From assembly GCF_004328645.1 (NCBI RefSeq), contig NZ_CP031395.1:2567501-2631500 (forward strand): 64,000 bases of DNA, given 5' to 3'. Source of the stretch: Hylemonella gracilis. Lineage in GTDB: Bacteria > Pseudomonadota > Gammaproteobacteria > Burkholderiales > Burkholderiaceae_C. Position numbers and translations under genes: made by a program. Below are positions 36,192-45,832 of this stretch, piece by piece (within the stretch, counting starts at the first letter, position 1; each line of letters starts with the position of its first letter). A model generated the notes under the pieces. It saw only the letters and a program-made list of their open reading frames with translations. It did not search any database and was not told the DNA's origin.

Positions 36192-37175
36192 TTACAACTC
36201 ATACACCGCGCTTTCGCCGCGCATCACGCGTTGCACCAGATCGCGTGGCAGCCGCTCGCTCAGCAGTTCGGCGAATTCGTAGACGAAATTGCGCAGGTAG
36301 GCGCCGCGCTTGAAGGCCACGCGGGTGACATTGCGGCCGAACAGATGGCCCAGCGGGCGGACGACGAGTTCGCCCTGATCGCTGCGTGGATCGATGCGCG
36401 CGTCACCGCCCGCGAGCGCGGGCCGGTCGCGCACCGCCATTTCGGCCACCAGTCCCAGGCCCATGCCCAACTTCACGTAGGTGGTGATGACGTCCGAGTC
36501 GATTGCCTCCAGCACGATTTGTGGGTTCAGCTTGCGCTGCGCAAAGGCGGTGTCGATGCGGGTGCGGCCCGTGAAGGTCGGGTGGTAGGTGATCAGCGGC
36601 ACGGCCGCCAGGTCTTCCAGGTGCAGCCGCTCCTTGCTGGCCAGGGGGTGCTGCGCGGGCAGTACCAGCACATGCTCCCATTCGTAGCAGGGCAGCGTCA
36701 CCAGCTCATCGTAGTCGGCCAGCGACTCGGTGGCGATCCCGATCTCGGCCACTTCGTCGATCAGCATGCGTGCGACTTGGTCGGGGTTGCCTTGATGCAG
36801 CGAGAGTTTGACCTGTGGCCATGCAGAGCGCAACTTGGCCACCGGCGAGGGCAGCACATAACGGGCCTGGGTATGGGTGGTGGCGATGGAAAGGGTCCCG
36901 CTGTCCTGGGCGCTGTACTGCTCACCGATGCGCTTGAGGTTGCCGACCTCGCGCATGATGACTTCGATGCTGCGCAGCACCTGCTCGCCGGGTTCCGTGA
37001 CGCGTTTGAGCCGTTTGCCGTGGCGGGCAAAGATATCGATGCCCAGCTCTTCCTCCAGCTCCAGGATGGCCTTGGACACGCCGGGCTGAGAGGTGTGTAA
37101 GGCCTTGGCCGCCTCGGTCAGATTGAGTTGGCGCCGCACCGCTTCTTGCACAAAGCGAAATTGATGCAGATTCAT
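36192..37175 (-). CDS. cysB: LysR-type regulator CysB
   Basis: CysB activates sulfate uptake and cysteine synthesis genes with N-acetylserine as inducer. The 327-residue product starts MNLHQFRFVQEAVRRQLNLT with the HTH AAKALHTSQPGVSKAILELE. The effector domain keeps the CysB-specific TTHTQARYVLP (anion-binding Thr residues), YHPTFTGRTRID and GMGLGLVAEMA. The length is close to CysB (324 in E. coli). The sulfate operon it may control is 19 kb away in this window. Cbl/SsuR paralogues are alternatives, but the N-terminus matches CysB best. Confidence 0.88.
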   Translation of the reverse strand: MNLHQFRFVQEAVRRQLNLTEAAKALHTSQPGVSKAILELEEELGIDIFARHGKRLKRVTEPGEQVLRSIEVIMREVGNLKRIGEQYSAQDSGTLSIATTHTQARYVLPSPVAKLRSAWPQVKLSLHQGNPDQVARMLIDEVAEIGIATESLADYDELVTLPCYEWEHVLVLPAQHPLASKERLHLEDLAAVPLITYHPTFTGRTRIDTAFAQRKLNPQIVLEAIDSDVITTYVKLGMGLGLVAEMAVRDRPALAGGDARIDPRSDQGELVVRPLGHLFGRNVTRVAFKRGAYLRNFVYEFAELLSERLPRDLVQRVMRGESAVYEL

Positions 37176-37234
37176 GGCATATCCGGATAAAGAATCCTTT
37201 CATTATGCCTTTTGTTCTTTATGACTTCCTGATC

Positions 37235-37265
37235 GCTTTAGCCCGTGTCTTACGGGCGCTAAAGC
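37235..37265. terminator. Hairpin overlapping the stop of the iron-dependent alcohol dehydrogenase
   Basis: GCTTTAGC-CCGT pairs with ACGG-GC-GCTAAAGC, a 12-pair stem with a 5-base loop and a small bulge. It includes the minus-strand TAG stop of the dehydrogenase gene at 37259. There is no T-run, so it may be an mRNA 3'-end structure rather than a true intrinsic terminator. It lies between this gene and cysB, which run the same way. Confidence 0.45.
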
Positions 37266-38407
37266 GATGCCGCCAGCAAGGCTTCGTAGTCCTCGGCGCT
37301 TGCTTCCCTGGGATTGGTCTTGTGGCAATGGTCGGCCAGCGCGCCGCGCACGATGTCGGGAAACTGCGTCGCCTTCACCTCCAGCGCGGTCAGGCTCGCC
37401 GGCAGGCCCAGTCGGGCATTCATTTCCTGGATGGCGGCCGGAATGTCCGCGCCTGTAGGCAGTCCCATGGCCTGTGCCATGCGTTGCAGCCGGTTTTCAC
37501 GCATGACGTTTTCCGCCTCCGCGTTGAAACTCACCACAGCTGGCAGGAAAACGGCGTTCAACGTGCCGTGGTGCAGGCGCGGATTCAGCCCGCCCAGGCT
37601 GTGGCTCAGGCTGTGCACGCAACCCAGACCTTTCTGGAAGGCCATGGCACCCTGCATGGACGCGCTCATCAACTGGCGGCGGGCCTCGCCGTCCCGGCCA
37701 TCGCGCGTCGCGCGCTCGATGTGCGCCCAGCCGCGCGCCAGGCCGTCCAGCGCGATGCCATCGGCCGGCGGATTGAAGGCCGAGGCCATGAAGGTCTCCA
37801 TGCAGTGCGCGATGGCGTCCATGCCAGTGGCTGCGGTCAGCAGCGGGGGCAGGCCGAAGGTCAGTTCGGGATCGCAGATCGCGGCCTTGGGCACGAGGTG
37901 CCAACTGTGGAAACCGAGCTTGCGGTGGTCGTCCAGGATGAGCAGGGCACCGCGTGCGACCTCGCTGCCGGTGCCGCTCGTCGTGGGCACGGCGATCAGA
38001 GGCGCGACGCGTTCGGTGATCAGGGCGGACCCGCCTTCGATGGTGGCGTAGCGCTGCAGCGGGCCTTCGTGCGTGGCCATGAGGGCCACGCCCTTGGCGC
38101 AGTCGATGGCGCTACCGCCGCCCACGGCGATCAGGCCGTCGCAGCCTTGCTTTCGGTACAGGGCCGTCGCGGCAAGCACGGCGCTCTCGGTGGGATTGGG
38201 CGGGGTCTGGTCAAAGACCGGAACCATGGCGCTGCCAGGGCCACCAGCCAACGCCGCCAGGGCCCGATCGACGATGCCCGCCGCCCTGATTCCCGCGTCG
38301 GTCACGATCAGCGGCCGGCCGATGCCAACGCGCTCGCACTCCTGGCGCAGCAAGCGGATGGCGCCAAAATCGAACTGGACCTGGGTGACATAATGAATCA
38401 GCGCCAT
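37259..38407 (-). CDS. Iron-containing alcohol dehydrogenase, 4-hydroxybutyrate dehydrogenase type
   Basis: The 382-residue product from ATG 38407 (AGGAGA 6 bases upstream) belongs to the Fe-dependent ADH family. It has the NAD-binding AVGGGSAIDCAKG, PTTSGTGSEVARGA, and the metal-site blocks CDPELT, DAIAHCMETF, GCVHSLSHSLGG and LHHGTLNA with the expected His ligands. The N-terminus (MALIHYVTQVQFDFGA) and the block FNPPADGIALDGL are like the Cupriavidus 4-hydroxybutyrate dehydrogenase, which oxidises 4-hydroxybutyrate to succinate semialdehyde. That substrate is inferred from resemblance. Confidence 0.82.
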   Translation of the reverse strand: MALIHYVTQVQFDFGAIRLLRQECERVGIGRPLIVTDAGIRAAGIVDRALAALAGGPGSAMVPVFDQTPPNPTESAVLAATALYRKQGCDGLIAVGGGSAIDCAKGVALMATHEGPLQRYATIEGGSALITERVAPLIAVPTTSGTGSEVARGALLILDDHRKLGFHSWHLVPKAAICDPELTFGLPPLLTAATGMDAIAHCMETFMASAFNPPADGIALDGLARGWAHIERATRDGRDGEARRQLMSASMQGAMAFQKGLGCVHSLSHSLGGLNPRLHHGTLNAVFLPAVVSFNAEAENVMRENRLQRMAQAMGLPTGADIPAAIQEMNARLGLPASLTALEVKATQFPDIVRGALADHCHKTNPREASAEDYEALLAASL

Positions 38408-38607
38408 GTCGTCTCTCCTGTGCGATGGATGGCGCCTTTTCATGGGCGCAGGCGTGCTTCATGCGCACTGTAGCGGCGGACGCGGGCGATGTCGCCGATC
38501 GGCTGTCTCGTCGGGTACTCGCCGCGCCCCGACCTTCGGCATGATTCTTGATTGCGGGGTACCGGAAGGCGAAAGCACTCCAGGGACGACGTTGGGAGCA
38601 GCAAGCG

Positions 38608-39879
38608 ATGTCCGTCAGCTCTTACGAGGACCTTTTCAGCACGGTATTCGAGCATGCGGGCACCGGCATAGCCTTGGTCGCGCCGGATGGTCGCTGGCTG
38701 CGCCTGAACCAGAAACTCTGCGACATCCTGGGGTATACGCAGGACGAACTGCTGCCCAAGTCTTTCCAGGACATCACGCACCCGGACGACCTGAACGCCG
38801 ACCTTGATCGGGTCCGTAGCTTGTTGGCGGGCGAGATCGCGTCCTACACGATGGAGAAGCGCTACCTCCAACGCCGCGGAGAACCTGTTTGGGTCAGGCT
38901 CACGGTGACGCTGATACGCAAGCCCGACGGCTCGCCCGACTACTTTGTCTCGGTGGTCGAGGACATTGGCGCCAGCAAGCGCCTGGAGCAGCAACTGCGC
39001 CAACACGCCCTGTTCTTCGAAACCTCGGAACAGGGCGTTGTGATCCTGGATGCGGACCGTCGCGTCGTCGATGCCAACGCCGCCTTCGAGCGCATCACCG
39101 AGCACCGGCTGGACGAGATTCGCGGGCAGTCCATCCTTGGCCTGCTCAGTTCCGATCGCCACGACGCCTATTTCTTTCGCCAGATGTGGCAGGCGGTGCG
39201 ACAGGAGGGCCATTGGCAAGGGGAGATCTGGAATCGCCGCAAGGGCGGTGACGTGTACCTTGAGTGGCTCAGCGTTCACGCGGTCAAGGACGCACGAGGC
39301 CATGTGCAGGCCTACATCGGCGCACACACCGACATCAGCCGGATGCAGCATGTCCAGAGCGAGATGGAGCGACTGGCCCATTACGACGCCTTGACCGGTC
39401 TGCCCAACCGCCTCTTGCTGATGTCGCGCCTGGCACATGCCATCGACCGGGTGAAGCGCGGGGGCATGGGCGCGGTGCTGTTTCTCGATCTGGATGGCTT
39501 CAAGCAAATCAATGACACCCTGGGACATCCCGTCGGGGATGAGCTGCTGCAGGCCGTCGGCCACCGTCTCAAGGCACGCCTGCGTGACATGGACACCCTG
39601 GCGCGGCTGGGCGGCGACGAATTCATCGTCGTGCTGGAGGACGTGGAAACTCCGGACAGCGTGGCCGTGCTTGCGCAGGAGTTGTTATTGCAACTTCGCG
39701 CTCCGTTCAAGCTGTCCCTGGGCCGCAAGGTCCAGGTCGGCGGCAGCGTGGGCATCGCTTTATTTCCCCAGGACGGCCGCGAGGCCGCTCAACTGATCGC
39801 GCGAGCCGATCAGGCACTGTACGAAGCCAAGGCGGCCGGCAAAGGGTGCTTCCGTTTTTTCATGCGCCATCTCCTGTAG
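38608..39879 (+). CDS. PAS-PAS-GGDEF diguanylate cyclase
   Basis: This is a probable soluble diguanylate cyclase that makes c-di-GMP under control of two PAS sensors. The chosen start is ATG 38608 (MSVSSYEDLFSTVFEHAGTG). PAS1 is about residues 10-115 with its PAC block EKRYLQRRGEPVWVRL; PAS2 is about 130-245 (FETSEQGVVILDADRRVVDA). The GGDEF domain (about 262-420) has DALTGLPNR, FLDLDGFKQIND, the inhibitory site RDMD and the active motif RLGGDEF. No membrane segment or EAL domain is present. An upstream TTG at 38548 would add 20 unconserved residues. Confidence 0.92.
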   Translation: MSVSSYEDLFSTVFEHAGTGIALVAPDGRWLRLNQKLCDILGYTQDELLPKSFQDITHPDDLNADLDRVRSLLAGEIASYTMEKRYLQRRGEPVWVRLTVTLIRKPDGSPDYFVSVVEDIGASKRLEQQLRQHALFFETSEQGVVILDADRRVVDANAAFERITEHRLDEIRGQSILGLLSSDRHDAYFFRQMWQAVRQEGHWQGEIWNRRKGGDVYLEWLSVHAVKDARGHVQAYIGAHTDISRMQHVQSEMERLAHYDALTGLPNRLLLMSRLAHAIDRVKRGGMGAVLFLDLDGFKQINDTLGHPVGDELLQAVGHRLKARLRDMDTLARLGGDEFIVVLEDVETPDSVAVLAQELLLQLRAPFKLSLGRKVQVGGSVGIALFPQDGREAAQLIARADQALYEAKAAGKGCFRFFMRHLL

Positions 39880-39999
39880 GATGCGCGCTCCGAGTTCAGG
39901 TCGCCGATTCTGTTTCCAGTTGCAGGCGCCATGGCGCATGGTCAGCGGCAAGCACACCGCTGAGACGCCGACCGTTCATTTTTGTCAATTTCCGATTTG

Positions 40000-40986
40000 A
40001 TGCAGCACGTGCGCGCCCCGCAAGATCGCAGCCCCCGGGACCTGCTCACCTCTGCCATGCGGCAGGTCATCGACAACATCGCTCGCGCCCGGCAACCCGC
40101 CCTGCATGATCTGCCACCCGAGCAGGCGCGGCTCGCTTACGCGAAGGGGTCTGGCGTGCTCGATGTGCCAGGCCCGGCCTTGGCTCGGGTCGAAGATGTG
40201 CGCGTGCCCACGCGTGATGGCACGTCGTTGCCAGCTCGCCTGTACGCCCCCAGAGCCATTGCACACGGACGCCTGCCCGCAATGCTCTATTTCCATGGCG
40301 GCGGTTTCACCATCGGGGGGATCGCCAGCCACGAGGCCTTGTGCCGCCGGCTGGCCGATCAGGCGACTTGCGCCATCCTGTCCCTCGATTACCGGCTCGC
40401 GCCCGAGCACAGGTTTCCGACGGCGGTCCACGACGCCTGGGATGCCCTGTCGTGGCTGGCCGGTTCCGGGCAGGCCGAGGCACTCGGCATTGACCCCATG
40501 CGTCTGGCGGTGGGGGGCGATAGCGCGGGTGGCACCTTGGCCGCGGTCTGCGCCATCCAGGCCCGTGATGCCGGCCTGCCGTTGGCTCTGCAACTGCTGT
40601 TCTACCCCGGCACCACCGCGCATCAGGACACGCTCTCGCACCAGACCTTTGCGGAAGGCTTCGTGCTGGATGCGGCTTCCATCGATTATTTCTTCGACCA
40701 GTACGCGCCCCTGCGCACCGACCGCGAGGACTGGCGTTTCGCCCCCCTGCTGGCGCCCGATGTGGACAATGTCGCGCCGGCCTGGATAGGGTTGGCCGAA
40801 TGCGATCCGCTGGTTGACGAAGGTCTGCTCTACGCCGACAAGCTGCGTGCCGCGGGCGTGACGGTGGATCTGGACATCTACCGTGGCGTGACCCACGAAT
40901 TCATCAAGATGGGCCGTGCCATCCCCGAAGCCTTGCAAGCCCAGGCCGACGCGGCGCGGGCCCTGCGAGCGGCCTTGCACGCTTGA
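40000..40986 (+). CDS. Alpha/beta hydrolase, hormone-sensitive-lipase (family IV) esterase
   Basis: This is a carboxylesterase of the HSL family. It has the oxyanion-hole motif YFHGGGFTIG (about residue 95), DYRLAPEHRFP, nucleophile motif GGDSAGG, acid Asp in LAECDPLVDEG and His in VTHEFI. Length is about 328 residues from ATG 40000; a TTG at 39982 is possible. No signal peptide is present, so it is probably intracellular and acts on short-chain esters. It abuts the thioesterase-acetyltransferase gene, so the two may be cotranscribed. Confidence 0.87.
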   Translation: MQHVRAPQDRSPRDLLTSAMRQVIDNIARARQPALHDLPPEQARLAYAKGSGVLDVPGPALARVEDVRVPTRDGTSLPARLYAPRAIAHGRLPAMLYFHGGGFTIGGIASHEALCRRLADQATCAILSLDYRLAPEHRFPTAVHDAWDALSWLAGSGQAEALGIDPMRLAVGGDSAGGTLAAVCAIQARDAGLPLALQLLFYPGTTAHQDTLSHQTFAEGFVLDAASIDYFFDQYAPLRTDREDWRFAPLLAPDVDNVAPAWIGLAECDPLVDEGLLYADKLRAAGVTVDLDIYRGVTHEFIKMGRAIPEALQAQADAARALRAALHA

Positions 40987-41006
40987 ACGAGAAGGAAAAC
41001 AAACGC

Positions 41007-41939
41007 ATGAAACGCCTGGACTTTCGATTCCTCCACCGCCTGCGCGTGCGCTGGGCCGAGGTGGACATGCAGAAAATCGTCTTCAACGCGCATTACCTGA
41101 TGTACTTCGACACGGCCATCAGCGATTACTGGCGCGCCTTGGCCCTGCCTTACGAGGAGGCCATGCAGCAGCTCGGTGGTGACCTCTACGTCAAAAAAGC
41201 CACGGTGGAATTCCATGCCTCCGCCCGCATGGACGACCAATTGGAGATCGGCCTGCGATGCGCGCGCGTCGGCAATTCCTCGCTCCAGTTCATCGGCGCC
41301 ATTTTTCGTGGCGAGGAACTGCTGATCAGCAGCGAATTGATCTACGTCTACGCCGACCCCGCGACGCAGACGTCGCGGCCGGTGCCGGCCCTGCTGCGGG
41401 AACTGATGGCGGACTTTGAAGCGGGCGCCGGGGCGGGGCCCGCCTTGACGACCTTGCGCGTCGGCGGCTGGGCCGAACTGGGCGAGGTCGCCTCGCGTGT
41501 GCGCACCGAGGTCTTCGTGCGTGAACAGCGCATCCCTGCCGAGATGGAGTGGGACGAAGCGGACCAGACCGCCGTGCACGCGGTGATCTTCAACCGCCTG
41601 GGCATGCCACTGGCCACAGGCCGACTGCTGAGCGACAAGGAGCCGGGCGTGGGCAAGATCGGTCGCATGGCCGTCCACCGCGCCCTGCGCGGCACCCGCC
41701 TGGGCCGCGACTTGGTGTCCGCGTTGAGTGAGGCCGCCCGGGCGCGCGGTGACCATGCACTGGTGCTGCACGCGCAGCGCAGCGCCGAGGGGTTTTATGC
41801 GCGACTGGGCTTCGTGGTGCGCGGTGAGCCCTACGAGGAGGTCGGCATTCCGCACGTCACCATGGTCCGCTCCTTGAGTGTTCGCGTCGAGGAGCCAAGC
41901 AAGGCAGACGCCGCTCAGATGTCCTCGCGCAAGGCGTAG
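41007..41939 (+). CDS. Fusion of YbgC-type acyl-CoA thioesterase and GNAT acetyltransferase
   Basis: This is a two-domain protein of about 310 residues. Residues about 1-140 are a hot-dog 4-hydroxybenzoyl-CoA/YbgC thioesterase (VRWAEVDMQKIVFNAHYLMY; the Asp of AEVDMQ is the expected catalytic acid). Residues about 150-295 are a GNAT domain of the ElaA/YjcF type (FVREQRIPAEMEWDEAD, then KIGRMAVHRALRGTRLGRDL as acetyl-CoA loop, then AEGFYARLGFVVRGEPYEE). The thioesterase would release CoA esters and the GNAT would acylate an unknown acceptor. The start is ATG 41007 with AGAAGGA upstream. The 3' end overlaps that of the convergent ygfZ by 25 bases. Confidence 0.85.
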   Translation: MKRLDFRFLHRLRVRWAEVDMQKIVFNAHYLMYFDTAISDYWRALALPYEEAMQQLGGDLYVKKATVEFHASARMDDQLEIGLRCARVGNSSLQFIGAIFRGEELLISSELIYVYADPATQTSRPVPALLRELMADFEAGAGAGPALTTLRVGGWAELGEVASRVRTEVFVREQRIPAEMEWDEADQTAVHAVIFNRLGMPLATGRLLSDKEPGVGKIGRMAVHRALRGTRLGRDLVSALSEAARARGDHALVLHAQRSAEGFYARLGFVVRGEPYEEVGIPHVTMVRSLSVRVEEPSKADAAQMSSRKA

Positions 41940-42871
41940 GGCAGGGGGCGTGGTGCCAGCACCGCGCCATCGGCGGTCTGAAGTCGGGCCTGCGCGTGGG
42001 CGGTCTGCAGTACCACGATGGCATCGAAACCACCTGGGGGCGTGCCCGGGCGTTCGACCGGCGCGGCGGCGGCCTGCGCCACCACCCCACAGGCTTGGTC
42101 CGGCTCGGCCGCATCAAAGACGTCCTGGCCCGCGCTCAGAGGCACGGCGCTGTGCACGCGCACGGCGCGGCGCTTGATGGCGCCACGGAACTGGCTGCGC
42201 GCCACCACCTCCTGGCCTGGGTAGCAGCCCTTCTTGAAATTGACGCCGTCGAGGGATTCGTAGTTGAGCATCTGAGGCACGAAGGACTCAAAGATCGGCG
42301 CGCTCACCATGGCCACGCCGCTCAACACCTCGCCCCAGAGCCAGTCTTCATGCCGCAGCGCAGTTGCCTCGGGTGCGGGCGTTCCGATTGGGGCCAGCCA
42401 GAGGGCACGCGCAGCGCGGGCATCGCCGTCCACCGCGGGATGGAGGTGGACCAGCCGGGCTTCGCCCACGGGCTGACAGGCCCAAGGCAATGGCGCCGGG
42501 CGCGCGGCATCGGTGCCCGCCAGGCTCGTGACCGCGTCACCCGCCAGGCCGAGCAGCGCGAAGTTGCTCGTCGCGTCGCTCAGCTTGACCTTGGCGCGCA
42601 GCACGAACATGGTCAGACGCTTGAGCGTGCGTTCGAGCAAATCCTTGCTGCAGACCAGCAGAACGTCGTCGGCGGCGAGCTTCACGCCGATGAAACTGGC
42701 CTGCATGCGCCCTTGAGCCGAACAGAAGGCCGCCAGTCGCGCCTGGTCCGCGCCCAGCAAGGCAAAGTCATTCGTCAGCTGACTCTGCAGGAACTTGGTG
42801 GCATCCTCGCCCGTGGCGCGAAGGATGCCCAGGTGGGGCAGGGGGGAAATACCATTGAGCAAGGAGTTCAT
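41915..42871 (-). CDS. ygfZ: Folate-binding Fe-S cluster assembly protein YgfZ
   Basis: YgfZ is a tetrahydrofolate-binding protein needed for the activity of some Fe-S enzymes such as MiaB. The 318-residue product resembles the GcvT fold and has the diagnostic motif KKGCYPGQEVVAR (about residue 220) with its conserved Cys. The N-terminal block QSQLTNDFALL is also typical. It is divergent from mltG with only 48 bases between starts, and an AAGGAG-like site is not evident on its strand. Confidence 0.92.
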   Translation of the reverse strand: MNSLLNGISPLPHLGILRATGEDATKFLQSQLTNDFALLGADQARLAAFCSAQGRMQASFIGVKLAADDVLLVCSKDLLERTLKRLTMFVLRAKVKLSDATSNFALLGLAGDAVTSLAGTDAARPAPLPWACQPVGEARLVHLHPAVDGDARAARALWLAPIGTPAPEATALRHEDWLWGEVLSGVAMVSAPIFESFVPQMLNYESLDGVNFKKGCYPGQEVVARSQFRGAIKRRAVRVHSAVPLSAGQDVFDAAEPDQACGVVAQAAAAPVERPGTPPGGFDAIVVLQTAHAQARLQTADGAVLAPRPLPYALREDI

Positions 42872-42919
42872 GGGCCTGAATTATCATCACCCGTCATCAA
42901 CCTATTCGGATCAGGGTCT

Positions 42920-44032
42920 GTGTTCAGGACGCTCAAAAATCTTGTTGTTTTGTTTCTGTTGCTGCTCAGCCTGGCGCTGGTGGGTGCGGTGGCTGCGGCC
43001 ACCTGGTGGCTGAACCAGCCGCTGCAGCTCACGTCCAGCCTGGTGGACGTCACGATTCCCCAGGGGGCCTCGGCGCGTGCGGTCGTGCAGAACTTGAATC
43101 TCAACGGCGTACAAACCCAGCCCGTGCTCTTGTACGGCTGGCTGCGGTTTTCCGGTGCTGCCCACCGCATCAAGGCGGGCAACTATGAACTGACGCCAGA
43201 CCTGACGCCGCGCACCTTGCTGGCCAAGCTGGTCAAGGGCGACGTGGCCCAGCGCAGCGTGACCCTGGCCGAGGGCCTGACCTTCGGGCAATGGCGGGCC
43301 ATCTTGCGCGCGGCCCCGGACCTGAGCGCCGACACCTCGGGCCTGAGCGCGTCCGAGATCATGGAAAAACTCGGTCAAGCCGGCGTGCCTGCTGAAGGGC
43401 GTTTCTTCCCGAATACCTACACCTATCCCAAGGGATCCAGCGATCTGGCCCTGCTGCGCCGGGCCATGCAGGAGATGGATCGGCGCCTGGCCCTGGCCTG
43501 GGACCTGCGCGAGCCCGGCAGCCCGCTCAAGACGCCGGAAGAAGCGCTGATCCTGGCCAGCATCGTCGAGAAGGAAACCGGGCATCCGGAAGACCGCACT
43601 CATGTGGCCGGCGTGTTCAACAACCGCCTGCGCATCGGCATGCGCTTGCAGACCGATCCCACCGTGATCTACGGCTTGGGCGAGAAATTCGATGGCAATC
43701 TGCGCAAGGTGGATCTTCAGACCGACACGCCCTGGAACACCTACACCCGTGCGGGCTTGCCCCCCACGCCGATCGCGATGCCCGGCATGGATTCTCTCCT
43801 GGCCGCCGTCAAGCCCGCCAAGACCGAGGCGTTGTATTTCGTCGCGCGTGGTGATGGCACCAGCGAGTTCAGCACCACCCTGGGCGACCACAACCGCGCG
43901 GTGCGGGAGTTTCAGCTCAAACGCAGTGGTAAGACCGAGTCAGCGCCGGCCAAGGACGACAAAACGCCGAGTCCGGCCAGCCCGAGCCCGATCCCCCCGC
44001 CCGCGACTCCGCCTGCCGCACCCGCACCGTGA
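42920..44032 (+). CDS. mltG: Endolytic peptidoglycan transglycosylase MltG (YceG)
   Basis: MltG is an inner-membrane lytic transglycosylase that ends nascent glycan strands. The 370-residue product from GTG 42920 (VFRTLKNL) has one N-terminal TM segment ([20 protein letters not shown]), a LysM-like part, and the YceG domain with the catalytic Glu in [14 protein letters not shown] and the blocks [20 protein letters not shown] and [18 protein letters not shown] Pro/Ser-rich tail of about 30 residues ends it. Its stop overlaps the tmk ATG by one base, starting the mltG-tmk-holB-tatD operon. Confidence 0.93.
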   Translation: MFRTLKNLVVLFLLLLSLALVGAVAAATWWLNQPLQLTSSLVDVTIPQGASARAVVQNLNLNGVQTQPVLLYGWLRFSGAAHRIKAGNYELTPDLTPRTLLAKLVKGDVAQRSVTLAEGLTFGQWRAILRAAPDLSADTSGLSASEIMEKLGQAGVPAEGRFFPNTYTYPKGSSDLALLRRAMQEMDRRLALAWDLREPGSPLKTPEEALILASIVEKETGHPEDRTHVAGVFNNRLRIGMRLQTDPTVIYGLGEKFDGNLRKVDLQTDTPWNTYTRAGLPPTPIAMPGMDSLLAAVKPAKTEALYFVARGDGTSEFSTTLGDHNRAVREFQLKRSGKTESAPAKDDKTPSPASPSPIPPPATPPAAPAP

Positions 44033-44667
44033 TGAGCGGTTTTTTCGTCAGCTTTGAAGGCATCGACGGCGCGGGCAAGTCCACCCACATCGCGCGTCTT
44101 GCCGATGCCCTGCGCGGGCAGGGGCATGTCGTCACCCTGACGCGCGAGCCCGGGGGCACGCCGCTGGCCGAGCAGTTGCGAGCCTTGGTTCTGGCGGAAA
44201 AAATGGATGCGCTGACCGAGGCCTTGCTCGTCTTCGCGGCCCGCCGCGATCATTTGCAGACCGTCATTGAGCCCGCGCTGGTGCGCGGCGAGGCCGTGCT
44301 CTGCGACCGCTATACCGACGCCAGCTACGCTTATCAGGGAGGCGGGCGCGGATTGGACCTCGAGGTCTTGGCTGCCCTGGAACGCTGGGTACAGGCCATG
44401 CCCGAAACAAACAAGCTGCGCCAGCCCGATCTGACGCTCTGGTTTGATCTGGCGCCCGAACAGGCCGCCGAGCGCCTGGCGGGTGCCCGTGCACCCGACA
44501 AGTTCGAAGCGGAGCCGGTGGCTTTTTTCCGCCGCGTGGCCGACGGTTATGCCCGCCGCGCGGCACAAGACCCGCAACGGTTCACGCGCCTGGATGCGGC
44601 CCAATCGCGCGAAGCCGTCTGGGCGGAGCTGCTGACTGCCGTGCGGCGCAAAGGCTGGCTGACATGA
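44032..44667 (+). CDS. tmk: Thymidylate kinase
   Basis: Tmk phosphorylates dTMP to dTDP. The 211-residue product has the P-loop [12 protein letters not shown] (about residue 7), the [14 protein letters not shown] block and the [16 protein letters not shown] substrate segment. The ATG at 44032 shares its A with the mltG stop (TGATG). A GTG three bases upstream is the alternative. The stop overlaps holB by 4 bases. Confidence 0.95.
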   Translation: MSGFFVSFEGIDGAGKSTHIARLADALRGQGHVVTLTREPGGTPLAEQLRALVLAEKMDALTEALLVFAARRDHLQTVIEPALVRGEAVLCDRYTDASYAYQGGGRGLDLEVLAALERWVQAMPETNKLRQPDLTLWFDLAPEQAAERLAGARAPDKFEAEPVAFFRRVADGYARRAAQDPQRFTRLDAAQSREAVWAELLTAVRRKGWLT

Positions 44668-45803
44668 ACGACATGCGCGACGAGGCCAGCGCCGCAAGCA
44701 CGATGCCGCCCTGGATCGCCCGTCAGAGCCAGACGCTGGCCGCCCGGCCCGGCCATGCCTGGTTGCTGCAGGGGCCTTCGGGTCTGGGGCAATACGGTCT
44801 GGCCCTGGCCCTGGCGCGGGCCTGGTTGTGCGAAAGCCCATTGGCGTCGTCAGCGGCCCCTGAGAACGGGCCGGGCGGCGGCTGGAGCGCCTGTGGCCAC
44901 TGCCCGTCCTGCCATGCGATCGACGTGCACACGCATGCCGACCTTTGCGTGCTCATGCCCGAAACCGTGATGCTGGAACTGGGCTGGCCCTTGAGCGAGA
45001 AAGCCCAGGGCGAGATCGACAAGAAGGAGCGCAAGCCCAGCAAGGAAATTCGCGTCGACGCCATGCGCGATGCCATCGAATTCGCGCAGCGCACCAGCGC
45101 GCGCGGCCGCGGCAAGGTCATGCTGATCTATCCGGCCGAGCGCATGAACGCCATCACCGCCAATGCCTTGCTGAAAACGCTGGAAGAGCCACCGGGCGAG
45201 CTTGCCGCGGACAGGGCGGAGGGCTTGTTCGGCGACGCGGCGGCCCCGCCTGCCGTGCCGTCGACCCGCTTCGTGCTGGCCACCGAGGCCGCGCACCAGC
45301 TTCTGCCCACCATCCGTAGCCGCTGCATGAGCCATGTCATGGCCTGGCCCACGCCGGACGAAGCGCTGGCCTGGCTGCGGACGCAGGGCATGACCGATCC
45401 TGATGCCCAGGTGTGGTTGCGCGCGGCCGGCGGCCGGCCCGAGGATGCCGTGCGTCTGGCAACCCTGGTGGGTGAACCGGCGCGCTGGCAAGGCTTTCCT
45501 CGCGCCATGCAACGTGGTGAACTTGCGGGTGTGGCCGAATGGAGCCCACCGCAGTTGATCGACGCCTTGTACAGGCTCTGCCACGACTTGATGAGCCAGC
45601 GCGTTGGCGCCGCGCCGCGTTACTTCGACGCAGCCGATCTACCGCCCCTCAAAGCCACGGCAGCGGGCCAGGCCGCGTTCGGTCCGTTGCGGGATTGGCA
45701 GCGTGAACTGGCACAGGAAGCCCGCACGGCGGAACACCCCTACAACCCCGGCCTGATGATGGAAGCGCTGGTCAGCCGCGCCAGCCGCGTGCTCCAGTCC
45801 TGA
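44664..45803 (+). CDS. holB: DNA polymerase III subunit delta'
   Basis: HolB is the structural delta' subunit of the clamp loader. The 379-residue product has an AAA+ fold with a degenerate P-loop [12 protein letters not shown] (Gln in place of Lys, as expected for a non-hydrolysing subunit), a zinc-binding cluster CGHCPSCH (about residues 76-83), [29 protein letters not shown] and sensor motif RSRC. It is longer than E. coli delta' (334) because of inserts near residues 65 and 185. It overlaps tmk by 4 bases (ATGA). Confidence 0.93.
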   Translation: MNDMRDEASAASTMPPWIARQSQTLAARPGHAWLLQGPSGLGQYGLALALARAWLCESPLASSAAPENGPGGGWSACGHCPSCHAIDVHTHADLCVLMPETVMLELGWPLSEKAQGEIDKKERKPSKEIRVDAMRDAIEFAQRTSARGRGKVMLIYPAERMNAITANALLKTLEEPPGELAADRAEGLFGDAAAPPAVPSTRFVLATEAAHQLLPTIRSRCMSHVMAWPTPDEALAWLRTQGMTDPDAQVWLRAAGGRPEDAVRLATLVGEPARWQGFPRAMQRGELAGVAEWSPPQLIDALYRLCHDLMSQRVGAAPRYFDAADLPPLKATAAGQAAFGPLRDWQRELAQEARTAEHPYNPGLMMEALVSRASRVLQS

Positions 45804-45832
45804 CGACATAACTTTTCCCCGTGCGCCGCCCC

